Below, one piece after another: positions 10,967 through 21,867 of a DNA stretch of 64,000 nucleotides. How positions within the stretch are numbered: position 1 is the first letter of the stretch; each line of letters begins with the position of its first letter. Position numbers and translations under genes: made by a program. The notes below the pieces were generated by a model. It saw only the letters and a program-made list of their open reading frames with translations, made no database searches and had not been told where the DNA came from. Source of the DNA: Xiphydria camelus (Eukaryota; Arthropoda; Insecta; Hymenoptera; Xiphydriidae); assembly GCA_963678675.1 (NCBI GenBank), contig OY783192.1, positions 33,511,250 through 33,575,249 of the forward strand, written 5' to 3'.

Positions 10967-11503
10967 TACTATATTATAAATAACAAATGAAAAACTGAGC
11001 TTATCTGTTTGTTACCTCTTCACGACTAAACTGCTGAATCGATTTTATTGAAATTTAGCGAAGTGGTAACTTGAAACCCGCACGGAAAAAAAAATCGTGA
11101 TAAATTCAGGACAAGGCCAATTTCTTGTTGCGACAACTACAATTTTAGTAAAATTATAGTAAAACTTGTGGAAGTGGCAAGCGTTTGCTGTAATTTTTTC
11201 TAAAATTCTAGTTATCGTAACAATAAATTGGCCTTGTCCCGCATTGTACCATAAACTTTGTTGATGTTACAATTTATTTTTTTCCGTGCGGAGATGAACA
11301 CAGAGCATGTGACATCGTCATAAATTCAATATGGCAATTGCTCCAAGATGACGGCATTCGTTGAAACCCAGCAGAGGACATCAGCGGGTCGTGATTGGGG
11401 GGGAGGAAGGGTGCATATCCCCGATTAACATCCAACATTGATATCAATCAATAAAAAGAAAAATGTAATAATTCAAATTTCACGTGGAAGAAGTAATAGC
11501 TAG
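10967..11503 (+). mobile_element. Helitron-like (Lep1-like) non-autonomous element, copy 1
   Basis: Starts near ACTATATTATAAATAACAAA and ends with TTTCACGTGGAAGAAGTAAT then AGCTAGT. A related copy is at 20165-20481. The ...TTACCTCTTCACGACTAAAC... block, the imperfect GC hairpin just before the end and the CTAG terminus fit the 3' end of Lep1-type Helitrons (established description of that group). A family B MITE is inserted at 11081-11288. No Rep/helicase frame is present. Confidence 0.55.
11081..11288. mobile_element. Family B MITE, copy 2, inside the Helitron-like element
   Basis: CACGGAAAAAAAAATCGTG at the left and TTTTTTTCCGTG at the right, with the ACAAGGCCAATTT core near both ends. The flanking dinucleotide is CG on both sides rather than TA. 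The second Helitron-like copy is uninterrupted at the equivalent place (20277-20280, ACCCGAAG), showing the insertion is secondary. Confidence 0.8.
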
Positions 11504-11814
11504 TCTTATAATATTTTCTTCGCATGAGAACCGGTTCCTCGAGTCGATCCGCGGGGTGCGAGAGAAGACTAGGGGTGGATTTGCATATAGGTACACCCGT
11601 AGGGGCCGCCGTGATTATTTCACCTTTCGCGCGCCGACGTCTTTCGTCTCGGCCGTCGCTGTACGTGATTGTAATGCCCGAGCTTTATAATTAGAGAAGG
11701 GGCGGTCTTATGCAAATGATTAAATAATACAATGCACAACTGATGCATTGGCGCGCGGAGCTCTGGGTACGGGCCGCGTGCGTCGCGATGCAGCCGCTCC
11801 GTTCTCTCGCGCGT

Positions 11815-11820
<6 letters not shown>

Positions 11821-11894
<74 letters not shown>
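11821..11894. repeat. TC dinucleotide microsatellite, 37 units
   Basis: An uninterrupted 74-base TC run, the longest simple repeat in the window, in a GC-rich context. The reading frames through it (Ser-Leu or Arg-Glu alternation) are artefacts. Confidence 0.95.
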
Positions 11895-11896
<2 letters not shown>

Positions 11897-12280
11897 CCTC
11901 GGGTCTTTCCTCCTCTCGTTAGCCCTCGCCCCTCGCACGCTACTTCTCTCGCAACCCCCACACAGCGAGCGATGGTCCGGGGCACGAAGGAGAAACGCGT
12001 GAAACTTTTCGCACGATGCTTTTCATGAATTTTTCTTTAAACAGTGACATTCTTTTGTTGTAAACTCGGTCTTTAATAATCGAATCGAAGAATATTTTTT
12101 CCGCGAATTGACTGTATCTATAGGTAATAATTAATTTAGAAAATAGTTAGAAATCGAGGTGGACAGGGTTGTTAAAAAATAATAGAAATGCCGATTGAAA
12201 AAAAAAATTATATCAAAGACTACTATTCTTCGCGTATCGACGACGCGAGGTGATAATGATTAATTGAAAAGATAATTATG

Positions 12281-12465
12281 CAGTTGGAAATTTTGTATTG
12301 AAATCGGTCCACACATTTTTGTATGTTAAAATCAACCAATTGTTTATATTAGTTCAACATTTTTTATATTAAAATTAACACAAAAAACGCCAAATCAATA
12401 CAAAGAATCAATTGATATTAATACACAAAAATCAAGGGAGCGATCCGACACAAAATTTTCAATTG
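12281..12465. mobile_element. Family M MITE, copy 2
   Basis: Left end CAGTTGGAAATTTTGTATTG, right end CACAAAATTTTCAATTG, an imperfect inverted pair. The interior is symmetrical around TTTTATATTAAAATTAACAC. The best preserved of the three copies. Confidence 0.75.
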
Positions 12466-12522
12466 TATATATTGTACATCGAATCGGAGATATCTAATGA
12501 TTGCTCCAAAATGGAGAAACCA

Positions 12523-12771
12523 CACTGAGAAAAATAATGAAATTAAAATGACAAAACGCATCTATTTAAACGGGTTTAGTTATTCTAATCAAAATACTGG
12601 TCAGTTGAACCAAATATTTAGTTACTTTAAGTAAATATATTTAGTTACTCTAACAAAAAAGTGGTCAGTTTAATCAAATAGGAGGATTAATGGAGGATTA
12701 ATATCTCACCAAACAGTTTGACTCATCGTCTCCAAGATTTCGGATAAACTGACCAAATTATTTCCCTCAGT
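12523..12771. mobile_element. Family A MITE, copy 2
   Basis: CACTGAGAAAAATAATGAAA at the left, ATTATTTCCCTCAGT at the right. The interior has ACAAAACGCATCTATTTAAA and the TTTAGTTATTCTAATCAAA-type units. It lies 58 bases after a family M copy. Confidence 0.85.
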
Positions 12772-14494
12772 ACGTACGTATAATTTGATTAACGGGGAAT
12801 GCCTCGGGCACCTCGCGGAAGCAGAAACCGAGCCAACATTTTCCCATGCATCGCGAGCGCGATAAATAAAAGATGTCAAGGTCTGATCTCATTCATTAAC
12901 CGGAACCTTCGTCGCGCCCCTGCGGCTGCAGCCTCGCATGCGCGTCAAGAAAGGGCCGAGACGTGCCCGTGAAAGTGGTATTCTAATTTCGCAGGGTGTC
13001 GCGCGCGTCTGCATTCGATTATGCACGCTCCTCGTCCGGGCGGCGACGAGAAACAGGCCGAAAACCCGACGACGAGAGGGAGAGGGAGGGAGGCGGAAGA
13101 GGAGGAATGCGCGAGCCTACATTAAAAAAAAAGAATAAAGAAAATAAATGCATCTCCCCCGTCGGAATTCTTAACGAAGTGTGTGAACTTCGACCCGTTC
13201 CTCTTCGCGCGCGACATAAGTAGCCTAATTAAGTCGGTGAACGTGCACGCAAAATTCGCGCGCCCCCCTCTACCCCGATCACATGACTACAGTTTCCGCG
13301 AACTACCCTTAAGGGGTTCGTCGCAGCGAATTGGCCATATTCTTTTCCGTAAGACACTTTTGGGATAATCAAGTCTAAATTATCATCTTGCTCCTGCACT
13401 AGGGAAGTTGTGTTCTTTTTTATAAAAATTCATTGTCAGATAAATCAAATATTCAGATTACAGTGTATTTCTAATCTTTACCTGAATTTCCATCATATTC
13501 TGAGGGCGCCAAAGCTTGGTCTAGCACCAAAATGCATATATTGTGTAGAATTTAGAAAATCTCTGGCTTTTTTCATACAAAAATTCTCCGTTAGATAAAA
13601 AAAATACCTACTTAAATTGTGCAGTGTATTTATAATTTGTACTGTAATTTTTATCGTATTCCGAGGGCAGCAAAGTGTATCTTAGCACCAAAATGCACCA
13701 AAATGCATATAACATGTACAATCTAGAAAAGCTGCTGTTTTTTTAATAAAAAATGTCCCGCTATATAAATAAAATACTGAAATTCCTCGCATATCGACAC
13801 AGAAAGCAGGATTGTATTTCAGATTTGATTCGTCCCCTGAAGAATCTCACAGGAAAAAATTTTGGCCTAATATTTCTCATTTCCTTCGTCACAAAAATAG
13901 GATCTTATGGAGATGATTGAAGGCTCATCTTCCGCGTATTACAATCCCCTCTTGATTCGAAAACGAAATCGAGTGACAATATACCTAAGAGTTCAATAAA
14001 TGGAGTAAAGCCCAGCGTGCTTAGATTCATAGACGCGTGCCCAAAAAACCGACGACGGGATACATGCAGAACGTTGCGTCGCGCTAAGAAATGCGGGGAA
14101 GCTTTAAGAATACGACTCCAGATTCTCGGTTATCGCTCGCTCCGCGGGCTCTTTCTTTCGGCAGTTAATTTGCGTATTTAACGAAGACGGTAGGCGGGCG
14201 GCAATCATCCTTAGCTTTCAAACTCCCGTCCGCGATTACCGCGGCGGTGGTGCGGGAAACCAGGGGGACAAGAACCGAGTTCGAACGCTACCGCTCCCTC
14301 TGCCCTACGGCTGATGTTATCTCGTTATTGAGTCGATCTCGCCGGTCGATCGGCGGAGGAGTCTTTCGCGAGAGGTCAGAGGTCGACGGAGGGAAACCGT
14401 ACTTTGAGTATGGTTATGAATACATATACACATTAAGGGAAATTTTTGCAAAATCCACGTGGACACGTTTGTGTTTGGTAAGAACTTCAGTATA
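12772..14494. other. Non-coding stretch, possible old duplicated segments
   Basis: Within 13405-13780 three diverged blocks repeat the order (CAAAATGCATATA)-(TTTAGAAAA)-(TTTTTTATAAAAA)-(TCAGATAAAT..AAATA)-(CAGTGTATTT.TAAT), about 160 bases each. This is a degraded tandem repeat. The remainder (12780-13340, 14020-14400) is GC-rich without a recognisable gene. Confidence 0.4.
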
Positions 14495-15008
14495 CACTGA
14501 GAAAAATGATGTTTTAAAATGTAGCAATATCCATTCCAGAAAGTATGGGGAAAAACTCCAGGTAAGAAATTTAGTAATTAGTACAGTGTTATGAACTTGA
14601 TTAAATATAATACTATACTGTATAAAATTTATTTCTGTGTTGGATGTAAATTTAAACTCCATGCAGTTTTATACAGTAGATACAATATTTAACCGAATTC
14701 ATAACTGTCCCAGCTCTACATTTCTTACCTGAAGTTTTTCTTCCACACTTTCTGGGATTGATTAGGTACCTACTACATCCTTTTTCTACACTGACAATAA
14801 GAGAAATTTATAGATCGCACAGTAATAAGTATAGCTCTCTGATAGCTATACTTTCAGACTAAATAAGGTTAATTAGATAATATAGGTAATATAGCAATAC
14901 AAATTAGTAACAAGAGCAATACGTATTGCTAGGGTGACTTATTCTCATATTAATAAACTACATAGGTACTAGCATTGTCGCGTGCAACCTATACAATTTT
15001 TCTCAGTG
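14495..15008. mobile_element. Two abutting MITEs sharing CACTGAG/CACTGAC ends
   Basis: The composite starts CACTGAGAAAAATGATG after TA (14493-14494) and ends TTTTTCTCAGTG before TA (15009-15010). A left palindrome (14495-14787) has inner pairs such as CCAGAAAGTATGGGG and CACACTTTCTGGG. A second element begins at about 14790 with CACTGACAATAAGAG and contains AGCAATACGTATTGCT. It is related in reverse to 43785-43928. Confidence 0.7.
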
Positions 15009-16361
15009 TAAGTATAATATCTTCCTGAAGAGTTTAAGATAAATATTCTTAACGCGGTGTACCAACGCGACGAATACAGAAGTCAAATACATTTAAAACG
15101 CGCGCCGATGCGTGCACACGAACGCGCGTTAATAGGACGGATCGAGAGTCAACTCGACAAAACCGGGAAAAACGCGTCCACGCCGCCGCAGACCGTCTTT
15201 AACGAGCCATTCGTAATCGTTCGTTCCGCCTGTCGTTCGACCTGTCGAAAACGCATAACAGAATGATTCACGCGTCCCGGGCGCCCGGGAGGTAATAGGC
15301 GAAGTTGCCGCGCCACACAGTGCAACCTGCATCCTACGGTGCAGTTGAATGCGCCGATTCGTCAATGGTTTGACGGTTCGATGGGGATGAATATCTATCG
15401 ATTGGCTCGGGCTCCCTCTCGGGAACGCTTCGAATATACCTGCGCCTTTCGACGAGCCTCTCTCTTTCTCTCCACCTGAGCTCAAATATCCCATTTTCAG
15501 CGCCACGTGCCACGTGGCAGGTATACCTGTTTCCGTCGATGTCATTCCCAATAATGGATAATAATACCTTGAATATCGATACGCGTGCCTATAGGCTCGA
15601 TTTCCTTCCGCCTTTTAGAGGACAAAAATTATGGCTAATAACTTTCCCGGCGCCTCGACGAATTTATTCGATGAAACCCCGTATTATTGATGGAAAATAT
15701 CAGTGTTTATAAATTGTAAAGTTCATCTAATTTCTCGATTATAATTTAATAAGCATGTGTGCGCTATGTTTTACTTTATAGCGGCAGTGCTAATTTTAAT
15801 TGCATTTGACATGGTTACAACGCATGACTTGGTACCAAGTAACGGTGAGCCTAGCGAATCGTGTTTTCGAAAGAAAAATATGATAAAACCTTCCTTTTTG
15901 TTTTTCTGGACGCATACCACTCTTCCGATAGACAAAAGCACCGCGAACGATCCCAATATTTGTCGATCGGTCAAAAACTCCACTGGGTACACCACAAAGC
16001 CGAACGAAGCGAAGTCCGAAATTAATCGAAAGTCAAACAAAAGCGAGCCTCGTTGCGCCCCCACGTTTCTCCCGTCTTCCTAATAACTGATAATCGTGTT
16101 TACTTATACCATGGTAAAGCATCTTGCATCTCGGTAACCTATAGACATGGCACGAGCACGTTTGGGAGATAGATATGCCGACAAAATCATAGTAATCCAA
16201 GCTAATCCGAAGATAATTACACCTTTACACTCCTCTAAAGTTTCACAAGAATTAAAATCTCTAAAATCGATTGATGATCAACTTATTAGGTTGGCTGGTG
16301 ATCGAGGAAGTAAACTTCGGCGCCACCGAGCTAAACACCCTTTTTGACCGCCTGATTTAAA
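15009..16361. other. Non-coding stretch with one weak secreted-peptide-like frame
   Basis: The + frame at 15757-16083 (108 codons) starts with a hydrophobic run (FYFIAAVLILIAF) resembling a signal peptide and has four to five cysteines, but no splice or poly(A) context singles it out and the opposite strand is also open. The rest is GC-rich without a gene that I can support. Confidence 0.3.
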
Positions 16362-16517
16362 ATATCGACACCTTGCTTTGAAAACCTCGAAGTGCAATTT
16401 TTGACAAAAATGCCATTTATAACGTACTATGTTAAGGTTTAAAATCTGAAAATAGTAAGCTATAAATGGCATTTTTTTCAAAAATTGCACTTACAAAATT
16501 TTCGAAGTAAGGTATCG
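16362..16517. repeat. Hairpin element, ~57-bp arms
   Basis: Arms about 16365-16421 and 16460-16517 are complementary: GAAGTGCAATTTTTGACAAA and AAAATGCCATTTATA on the left pair with TATAAATGGCATTTTTTTC and AAAAATTGCACTTAC on the right. The loop is about 38 bases. Non-coding foldback. Confidence 0.8.
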
Positions 16518-16769
16518 ATGGTATCGATATATCAATATGGCAGCCTACTTCATAGTAGGCATGGAATTCAGATATTATCAAAATACCTTTCAATCAAATC
16601 TTGTTTTCTTCCACCAGTTTTGGCGTTAAGACCAACTAATAATTCCTTCAACTGCTTCACTTTCAAATCACCGTAATTCATTTTTACCAAGTTTTTTACC
16701 AGTCACATTAGTGCAGCATTAATAATGTATTATAACCGTTTAAATTTGCCCGCGGGTGTTTGGCTCGGT

Positions 16770-16893
16770 GGCGCCATCTGCTTCAGTTTTGCCCAGCCAA
16801 CCTCATTCGACTTATATCTTCGCACTGATTTTAAGAAAAAAAAGTAGAACTAGCGACCTGTCACGCTACGACGGCCTGCCGCCAGATGGCGCC
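16770..16893. promoter_or_regulatory. Inverted pair of CTCF-like CAGATGGCGCC motifs
   Basis: GGCGCCATCTG at 16770-16780 and CAGATGGCGCC at 16883-16893 are an exact 11-base inverted pair about 100 bases apart, in CpG-rich sequence. The word resembles the insect CTCF core (AGATGGCGC-type). A TATA-like ATATATAAG lies at about 16967, 75 bases further on. Binding is inferred only. Confidence 0.4.
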
Positions 16894-16966
16894 GACCCTC
16901 TCGGCCCTCGACTCGCGGCTCCCGGCCCACGGCTCTCGGCTCTCGGTAGTGTCCGACAATGGTACA

Positions 16967-16975
16967 GATATATAA
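16967..16975 (+). promoter_or_regulatory. Candidate TATA box
   Basis: GATATATAAGGGCCCG lies in a GC-rich region, with TCTCTCACGG about 25 bases downstream. Its position after the two inverted CTCF-like motifs makes a short promoter/insulator module possible. No exon is identifiable downstream. Confidence 0.25.
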
Positions 16976-17624
16976 GGGCCCGTCTCTCACGGAGGACCAT
17001 TATCAAGGAGGTGTGTTAATAAAAATATTAAATTTTGATTTTTAAACTCGTTTATACCTACAAATTGCACTGTGAAAATGATTTTACAATTCTACATTTA
17101 AACTAACAATTAAAATGAACATCATTAATCTGGGAATTATTGTGGAAGTCATGACGACAAAGTTCAATTTGGAAGGAGAAAGGCTTTCTCTCTATGTGAT
17201 AGGAGAATAATTTCTCATGTGAAAGAAAATATTGTATACAGCTAATTTTGAAAACTGGTCAGACTGGAGTTTCGAAATTCCAACAAAATACAAAAAAAAC
17301 GAAGAACCACAGAGCGTCTAAGGCAGGAGTCGGCCTAGCCTTACTGACGAGTCCACAGGTCGACTCCGGGACGAAACACTCCGCCATGAGATAGCGACCT
17401 CACACGTCGCTACAGTTTCTGTTTCACTATTTTCATATCCTGCTGTGTACGCGGACGAGTGAGCGTGGGCGCTTCTCGTGAAGAAGGACTCGACTGCGCA
17501 TCCTGCCAATTAGGATAATTGCAAACATGCATTCAGTGTAAGCACAATTTTTCATAAATATCTTGCTGCAATAGATTAATTTAAATCGCAGCATAATGTA
17601 AATTTAACAAGTTACTGAAAAGTA

Positions 17625-17833
17625 CACTGAAAAAAATTAATGTGACTGTAACAACTATTTTGAATTTAACTACTCTAGTTTGGTAATCAGTACCAGTTTT
17701 TATAGTTGTCATAACTATTTCTAGTTATCGAAACAAAAGAATTATTGCGGTAATTATATAAAACTGGTGCCGATTTCAAAACTGGTGCAGTTGAGTCCAA
17801 AATAGATTTCACAACTACTTCTTTTTCTCGGTG
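17625..17833. mobile_element. MITE with CACTGAAAAAAATTAATG ends
   Basis: Flanked by TA on both sides (17623-17624, 17834-17835). The right end is CTTCTTTTTCTCGGTG. The interior is palindromic: TGTAACAACTATTTTG pairs with CAAAATAGATTTCACAA. Tc1/mariner-type target site. Confidence 0.8.
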
Positions 17834-18656
17834 TAGTTATTTTTCAATTTCATGCGACAATACATACATAAATCTTAGAGCAATCGATCATTGCAGTTTG
17901 TATGCGAACGTCGTGACTATCGTGCAAGTCGATCTGGGATACCTTTCCCTCGCTGCGTCTCGTTACGGGTCAGATCGCTTTCCGTTACGAGTTTCCAATC
18001 TGCATTACGGAGGCTGCACTTCTGCGCCAGCGATGCAAGCAGGTATAGAGACCATATACGTGGGTATATGCACGCGAGGGTATAATGGCATATCAGTTAC
18101 CGCGCAGCCCGAAAACAAAACCGAGTAACGATATGCGGCAAGAGCCGTAGTATTGTCTAGCCTCAGCAGCGGAATAATAATAACTGTATCGTCTGTTGAG
18201 CGCGCGCGCCTCCCCAAAGTTCCACGCTTTTCACTCGTTTTCTTTCAACCCCTTTCGCGAGACAATGGCACGAGATCGAGTTACCGCTTTTTTTTTAATG
18301 GGCGTGCGCGCCCGCACGGAACCGAGTCGCGATTATGCGCACGCGCGCGAGAGAGTAGCATTACCCCCGTACTGAGCGTGCGTCGGCATTCGTTACGCAG
18401 GCGCGCGTGCGCGCAACGCGACGAAGAGTTCGTCCCTATTCTTTCCCGGAGTGAAACGCGAGCGACGATGCGCGAATGAATCGCTCGAAAAGGAAGATAC
18501 TCATATTTCCGAGTTTCTTCGTCAGTGATTTAATTTTTCGCGATAGAAATTTCGTATCTCATCAATTAATCCAAATTTGGAAAAATGATTAATTTATAGA
18601 AATGGAAATGAAATTCTAGACAATTCTGAAGGTTCTCTAGCTTTCTATGCCTGGTA
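17834..18656. other. Non-coding stretch, GC-rich, no gene recognised
   Basis: GC/CpG-rich from 17890 to 18480, with alternating GCGCGC runs (18300-18420). Open frames overlap on both strands. No domain seen. Confidence 0.4.
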
Positions 18657-18992
18657 CACGAAGGAAAAGGATTCATAAAAAATCGTAGGAAAATAACCCA
18701 TGAATTTTTACAGTTATCCCAGTAACAGGGCTCCTCGAAGTAAAACACACACATTGAAGTTTTTTATAGACCACAGCGTACTTTTTACAATTTGTCACGG
18801 TATAAACATCAGTTTATACGGTAAAATTTAACAATCTCCCGTTAATACGTATCAGGTGTATTCACGGGTTTATACTGCAACGAACTGTAAAAAATACGCT
18901 GTGTATTTGAAAAAATTCAATGTTTCACCTCAAGAAGCCCTGTAACCATTTGGATTCACTGTTAAAATTACTAATACCTGTTTTTTTCCGTG
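18657..18992. mobile_element. Family C MITE, copy 2
   Basis: TA (18655-18656), then CACGAAGGAAAAGGATTC; the right end TTTTTTTCCGTG is followed by TA. The interior has CAGTTATCCCAGTAACAGGG and CCTCGAAGTAAAACA, with a complementary distal half (TTTCACCTCAAGAAGCCCTG). Diagnostic of the C family. Confidence 0.8.
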
Positions 18993-20164
18993 TAAAGCTC
19001 TCAGATAATTCCTGCAAGTATTTCAGAGAATTCTTCGACTATTGAACTGAATAATTATGATAACTCCATTGAGTACCTACTTATTTCGATTCATAACGAA
19101 TCAAGTGTCTCTATTCCAATTGTATACTAATCATGACTGGAGAATAAGAAAACTGATTAAGTCAACGAATAAAAATATTGAAAAATATTTCGAGGATGAG
19201 TCGTTACTTAGATATATATAGCTATAACTTCCACTGTGAAATTATGTATATAGAACGCAATTACATTATCGTGCGAACGCCAGTAATATTAACACCGAAT
19301 ACTCCTCTCCGCAGGAATTTACTAATTCTACACCGTGCGGCTTTCGCGCATAGAAGAGCATTTATAACCGACGTTCGAATCAACCCCTCCAGCCCGGGAT
19401 ACGCGTCGCGATATCTACCCCGTCCCGTCAGTCGAATGTCAACCCTCGTTGTTTTTTGCCCGGGTCTTAATAATTGATCATCTGATTACGTTACATTATA
19501 CCGACCCCCTTCCCCGCGCGTTCGCTCTCTCTATCTATCCCTCCCTTTGCCGATCCCGGAGGCCGACGGCGGTTCCTCCTCGGTGTCAGAGACGCATTAT
19601 TCGCGCACCTATTTCGAGCTATTTTTTTCTCTTCCCGGGACACCATTTGCATATATCCCCCTTATCGACAAATACACCGGGGGGGGAGGGCGGAGGACGC
19701 CCCTCGTAATGAGGGCCCCTTCTGTTTTTTCACCGCTACCCGCCATTGTCCGCCTATCGCATTCACTTATTTACTCGAACCTGCATCGTTCTCTCTCGCT
19801 CTCTCCCTCTCTTCTTCCTCCCCTTTCTCTCTCTCCCTCCTCTGCGCACCACTTTTGTCGATTGTCTTTTTGAAAAAAAAAAAGAACCAGTCGCCGTCAT
19901 TGTGCGTCGACGCTGGCGATCCGATCGAAAAATATGAATCATCCGAATTTAATTTATACGAACGTACGTTGCACTCGGCGCGCGTCTGCATGCAGGGGTT
20001 GGTTCGCGGTAAAGAGAGAATGGGCAAATATGTATTTCTAGCGAAATATGAAAGGGATCTCATTTTATTTCAAGTCCAATTGGCAGGTAAATTTAATTGG
20101 ATTGCATTTCTTTGGAAGTTGCATCTGCAGTTTTCAAAATATACTTAGCTATGGCTACGAATAC
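18993..20164. other. Non-coding stretch with TC-rich low complexity
   Basis: AT-rich to 19280, then GC-rich with a CT-rich tract at 19785-19840 and a G run at about 19680-19686. Open frames derive from the low-complexity tract. No gene recognised. Confidence 0.4.
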
Positions 20165-20481
20165 TGATATTATATAATAAATGAAAAAGTGAGTCTGTCT
20201 GTATGTTGGTTACGTCTTCATGGCTAAACTACCGATCCAATTTTGATGAAATTTGGCAAAGGGGTAATTTGACACCCGAAGAAGGACGTAGGGCATGTGA
20301 CGTCATCGTACATTAAATATGGCGAATGCTGTAAAGATGGCGGTATCCAATGAAACCCAACAAGCGACATCAGCGGCGCGCGGTAGGGTGGAAGGGTGCA
20401 CATCACCCATTGATATCCGTCCATTAAAAAATAATATAGTCATTCAAATTTCACGCGGACGAAGTCGCCGTTAATATCTAG
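20165..20481 (+). mobile_element. Helitron-like (Lep1-like) element, copy 2
   Basis: Matches the element at 10967-11503 along its length (GTTACGTCTTCATGGCTAAA, GTGACGTCATCGTACATTAA, ACATCAGCGG) but lacks the internal MITE. It ends with TTTCACGCGGACGAAGTCG, an imperfect GC hairpin, then TATCTAG/T. The CTAG end next to T is the standard Helitron signature. No coding capacity. Confidence 0.65.
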
Positions 20482-20615
20482 TCTACATTAATATTATCAA
20501 TTCGAAGATGAGTTTGTGATATTGGGTTATACTGCAATATGTATGGAATTATGCTGCAACATATCGGATTACGCTGCAATATATATGTATGTAATTATGC
20601 TATGATATATTATAG
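20482..20615. repeat. Short degenerate repeats of TTATGCTGCAATAT
   Basis: Four units related to TTATGCTGCAATATGTATG occur between about 20525 and 20612, roughly 25 bases apart, the last degenerate. A small decayed tandem repeat in AT-rich sequence. Confidence 0.6.
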
Positions 20616-20807
20616 TAAACTTACTCGCCAGGAAAGAAACTTCAATCAGTATTTATCTGATTATCTATGAGCTTCTAACTCATATTTGTAGAATACTTTT
20701 TAACGTTACATTTCTATCTATAACAAAATCTTATATCAATGTAGGCCAAAAGTACATAAATAATGAGATAATAGCGATTGAAGTTTCTTTTCTGGCGAGT
20801 AAGTTTA
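20616..20807. mobile_element. 192-bp element with 32-bp near-perfect TIRs
   Basis: Arms 20616-20647 and 20776-20807 begin TAAACTTACTCGCC and continue GAAAGAAACTTCAATC. They are inverted complements with one mismatch in 32. The 128-base AT-rich core has no reading frame. No clear target duplication. No other copy of these termini was noticed in the window. Confidence 0.8.
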
Positions 20808-21495
20808 GTTTCATGTGGTATTATGTTTCAACATTTCATGGGAAGCGCATTATGTTATGTATTAATAAAAAGTATTGCAGTGCAATCTGCCGCGGAATGC
20901 TAATCGAATAAAATCGAGCCCTCATCTCCTCGCATACAGCGAACGAGGATGACGTTATTAGTTTCCCCCTTTATGAAGCGCCACGCCTCCCGTTGACGTC
21001 GAAATGTCGTTATATGGCCAACTATTCGTTAGAACCGGGTGTCGGACGCGTCGAAGAGAAAGGAGAGCGCATTTGAACCGGGGTTGAAAATAAAAAGCAA
21101 ACTCCCCGAAGGAGGGAATCCGCGGCCCTCTCCGGAGTCTAATGCCAGTAATAAGAGCGTCGCTTAAATGGGCACCGCGTCGGTAATTCGGCGGCGAAAC
21201 TCGCTACTTCTGAAGCCCGCGGTATGATTATAGACTTTAAAAATGAGTTACGCTCGCGTGTATACCCGTTGTCGAAATAGGCAAGTATTTTTTTGCCTCC
21301 CAAGTTACACCCGACCGCGACTACGCCAAGAGCCACTGCAATTTGTTTTATATCGCTACGTATAAATTCTTATAGCGCATAGTGCCCTATATGTCCTATA
21401 CATACATAACTTTCAAACTATTTTTCAAAAATATTATGTATAAAGTTTATCGAAGTGCGCAAAGAGGATAAGGAGGGGGGTAAGGAGGAGGATTA
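20808..21495. other. Non-coding stretch, no gene recognised
   Basis: CpG-rich block at 20890-21340 with short open frames only. The segment 21440-21480 (AAAGTTTATCGAAGTGCGCA, AAGAGGATAAGG) recurs as a diverged complement at 21880-21915, flanking the two MITEs between. This suggests an inverted duplication around them. Confidence 0.4.
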
Positions 21496-21650
21496 CACGG
21501 AAAGAAATGTATGAGAGCGGTTCCTGTACAAGTATAATATATCAGGTCTGGACTAAACACTGAGAAAATAGCTTACTTATAGTTGATATAAGTATAGCCC
21601 ACGACTGATATACTTCTATAGGAACCACTACTCCCATACATTTATCTGCC
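21496..21650. mobile_element. Palindromic MITE with CACGGAAAGAAATG end
   Basis: Left CACGGAAAGAAATGTATG and GGTTCCTGTACAAG pair with right TATAGGAACCACTACTC and CATACATTT. Flanked by TA (21494-21495, 21651-21652). It abuts the next MITE with only TATA between them. Confidence 0.65.
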
Positions 21651-21654
21651 TATA

Positions 21655-21867
21655 TACTGAGAAAAAAAAATAGCCAACAAAATAATTGCATTGAGTCAAT
21701 TTGATAACCTAAAGAAATATTTGTTGGATTATCCAAATGTTTAGCTCCGCCATCAAAGTTTTCGTGAAATCAACCAAAGAATTTAGTGATTCCAAAAAAA
21801 AAAAGCGTTTTCCTGGCTCTTATTCATTCAAAATAATTTGTTAGCCCAACCAAGAGTTCTTTCAGTG
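21655..21867. mobile_element. MITE with ACTGAGAAAAA end
   Basis: TA, then TACTGAGAAAAAAAAATAGC; right end TTCTTTCAGTG, then TA. Internal pairs include AACAAAATAATTGC with AAAATAATTTGTTAGCC. The sequence is unlike family A inside but shares the terminus. Confidence 0.7.

Noticed and set aside
11720..12002. Open frames encoding long Ser-Leu or Arg-Glu alternations
   Set aside because: Pure translation of the TC/GA microsatellite at 11821-11894.
15757..16083. Signal-peptide-like 108-codon frame
   Set aside because: No promoter, splice or poly(A) context, and the opposite strand is open over the same region; left as a weak note only.
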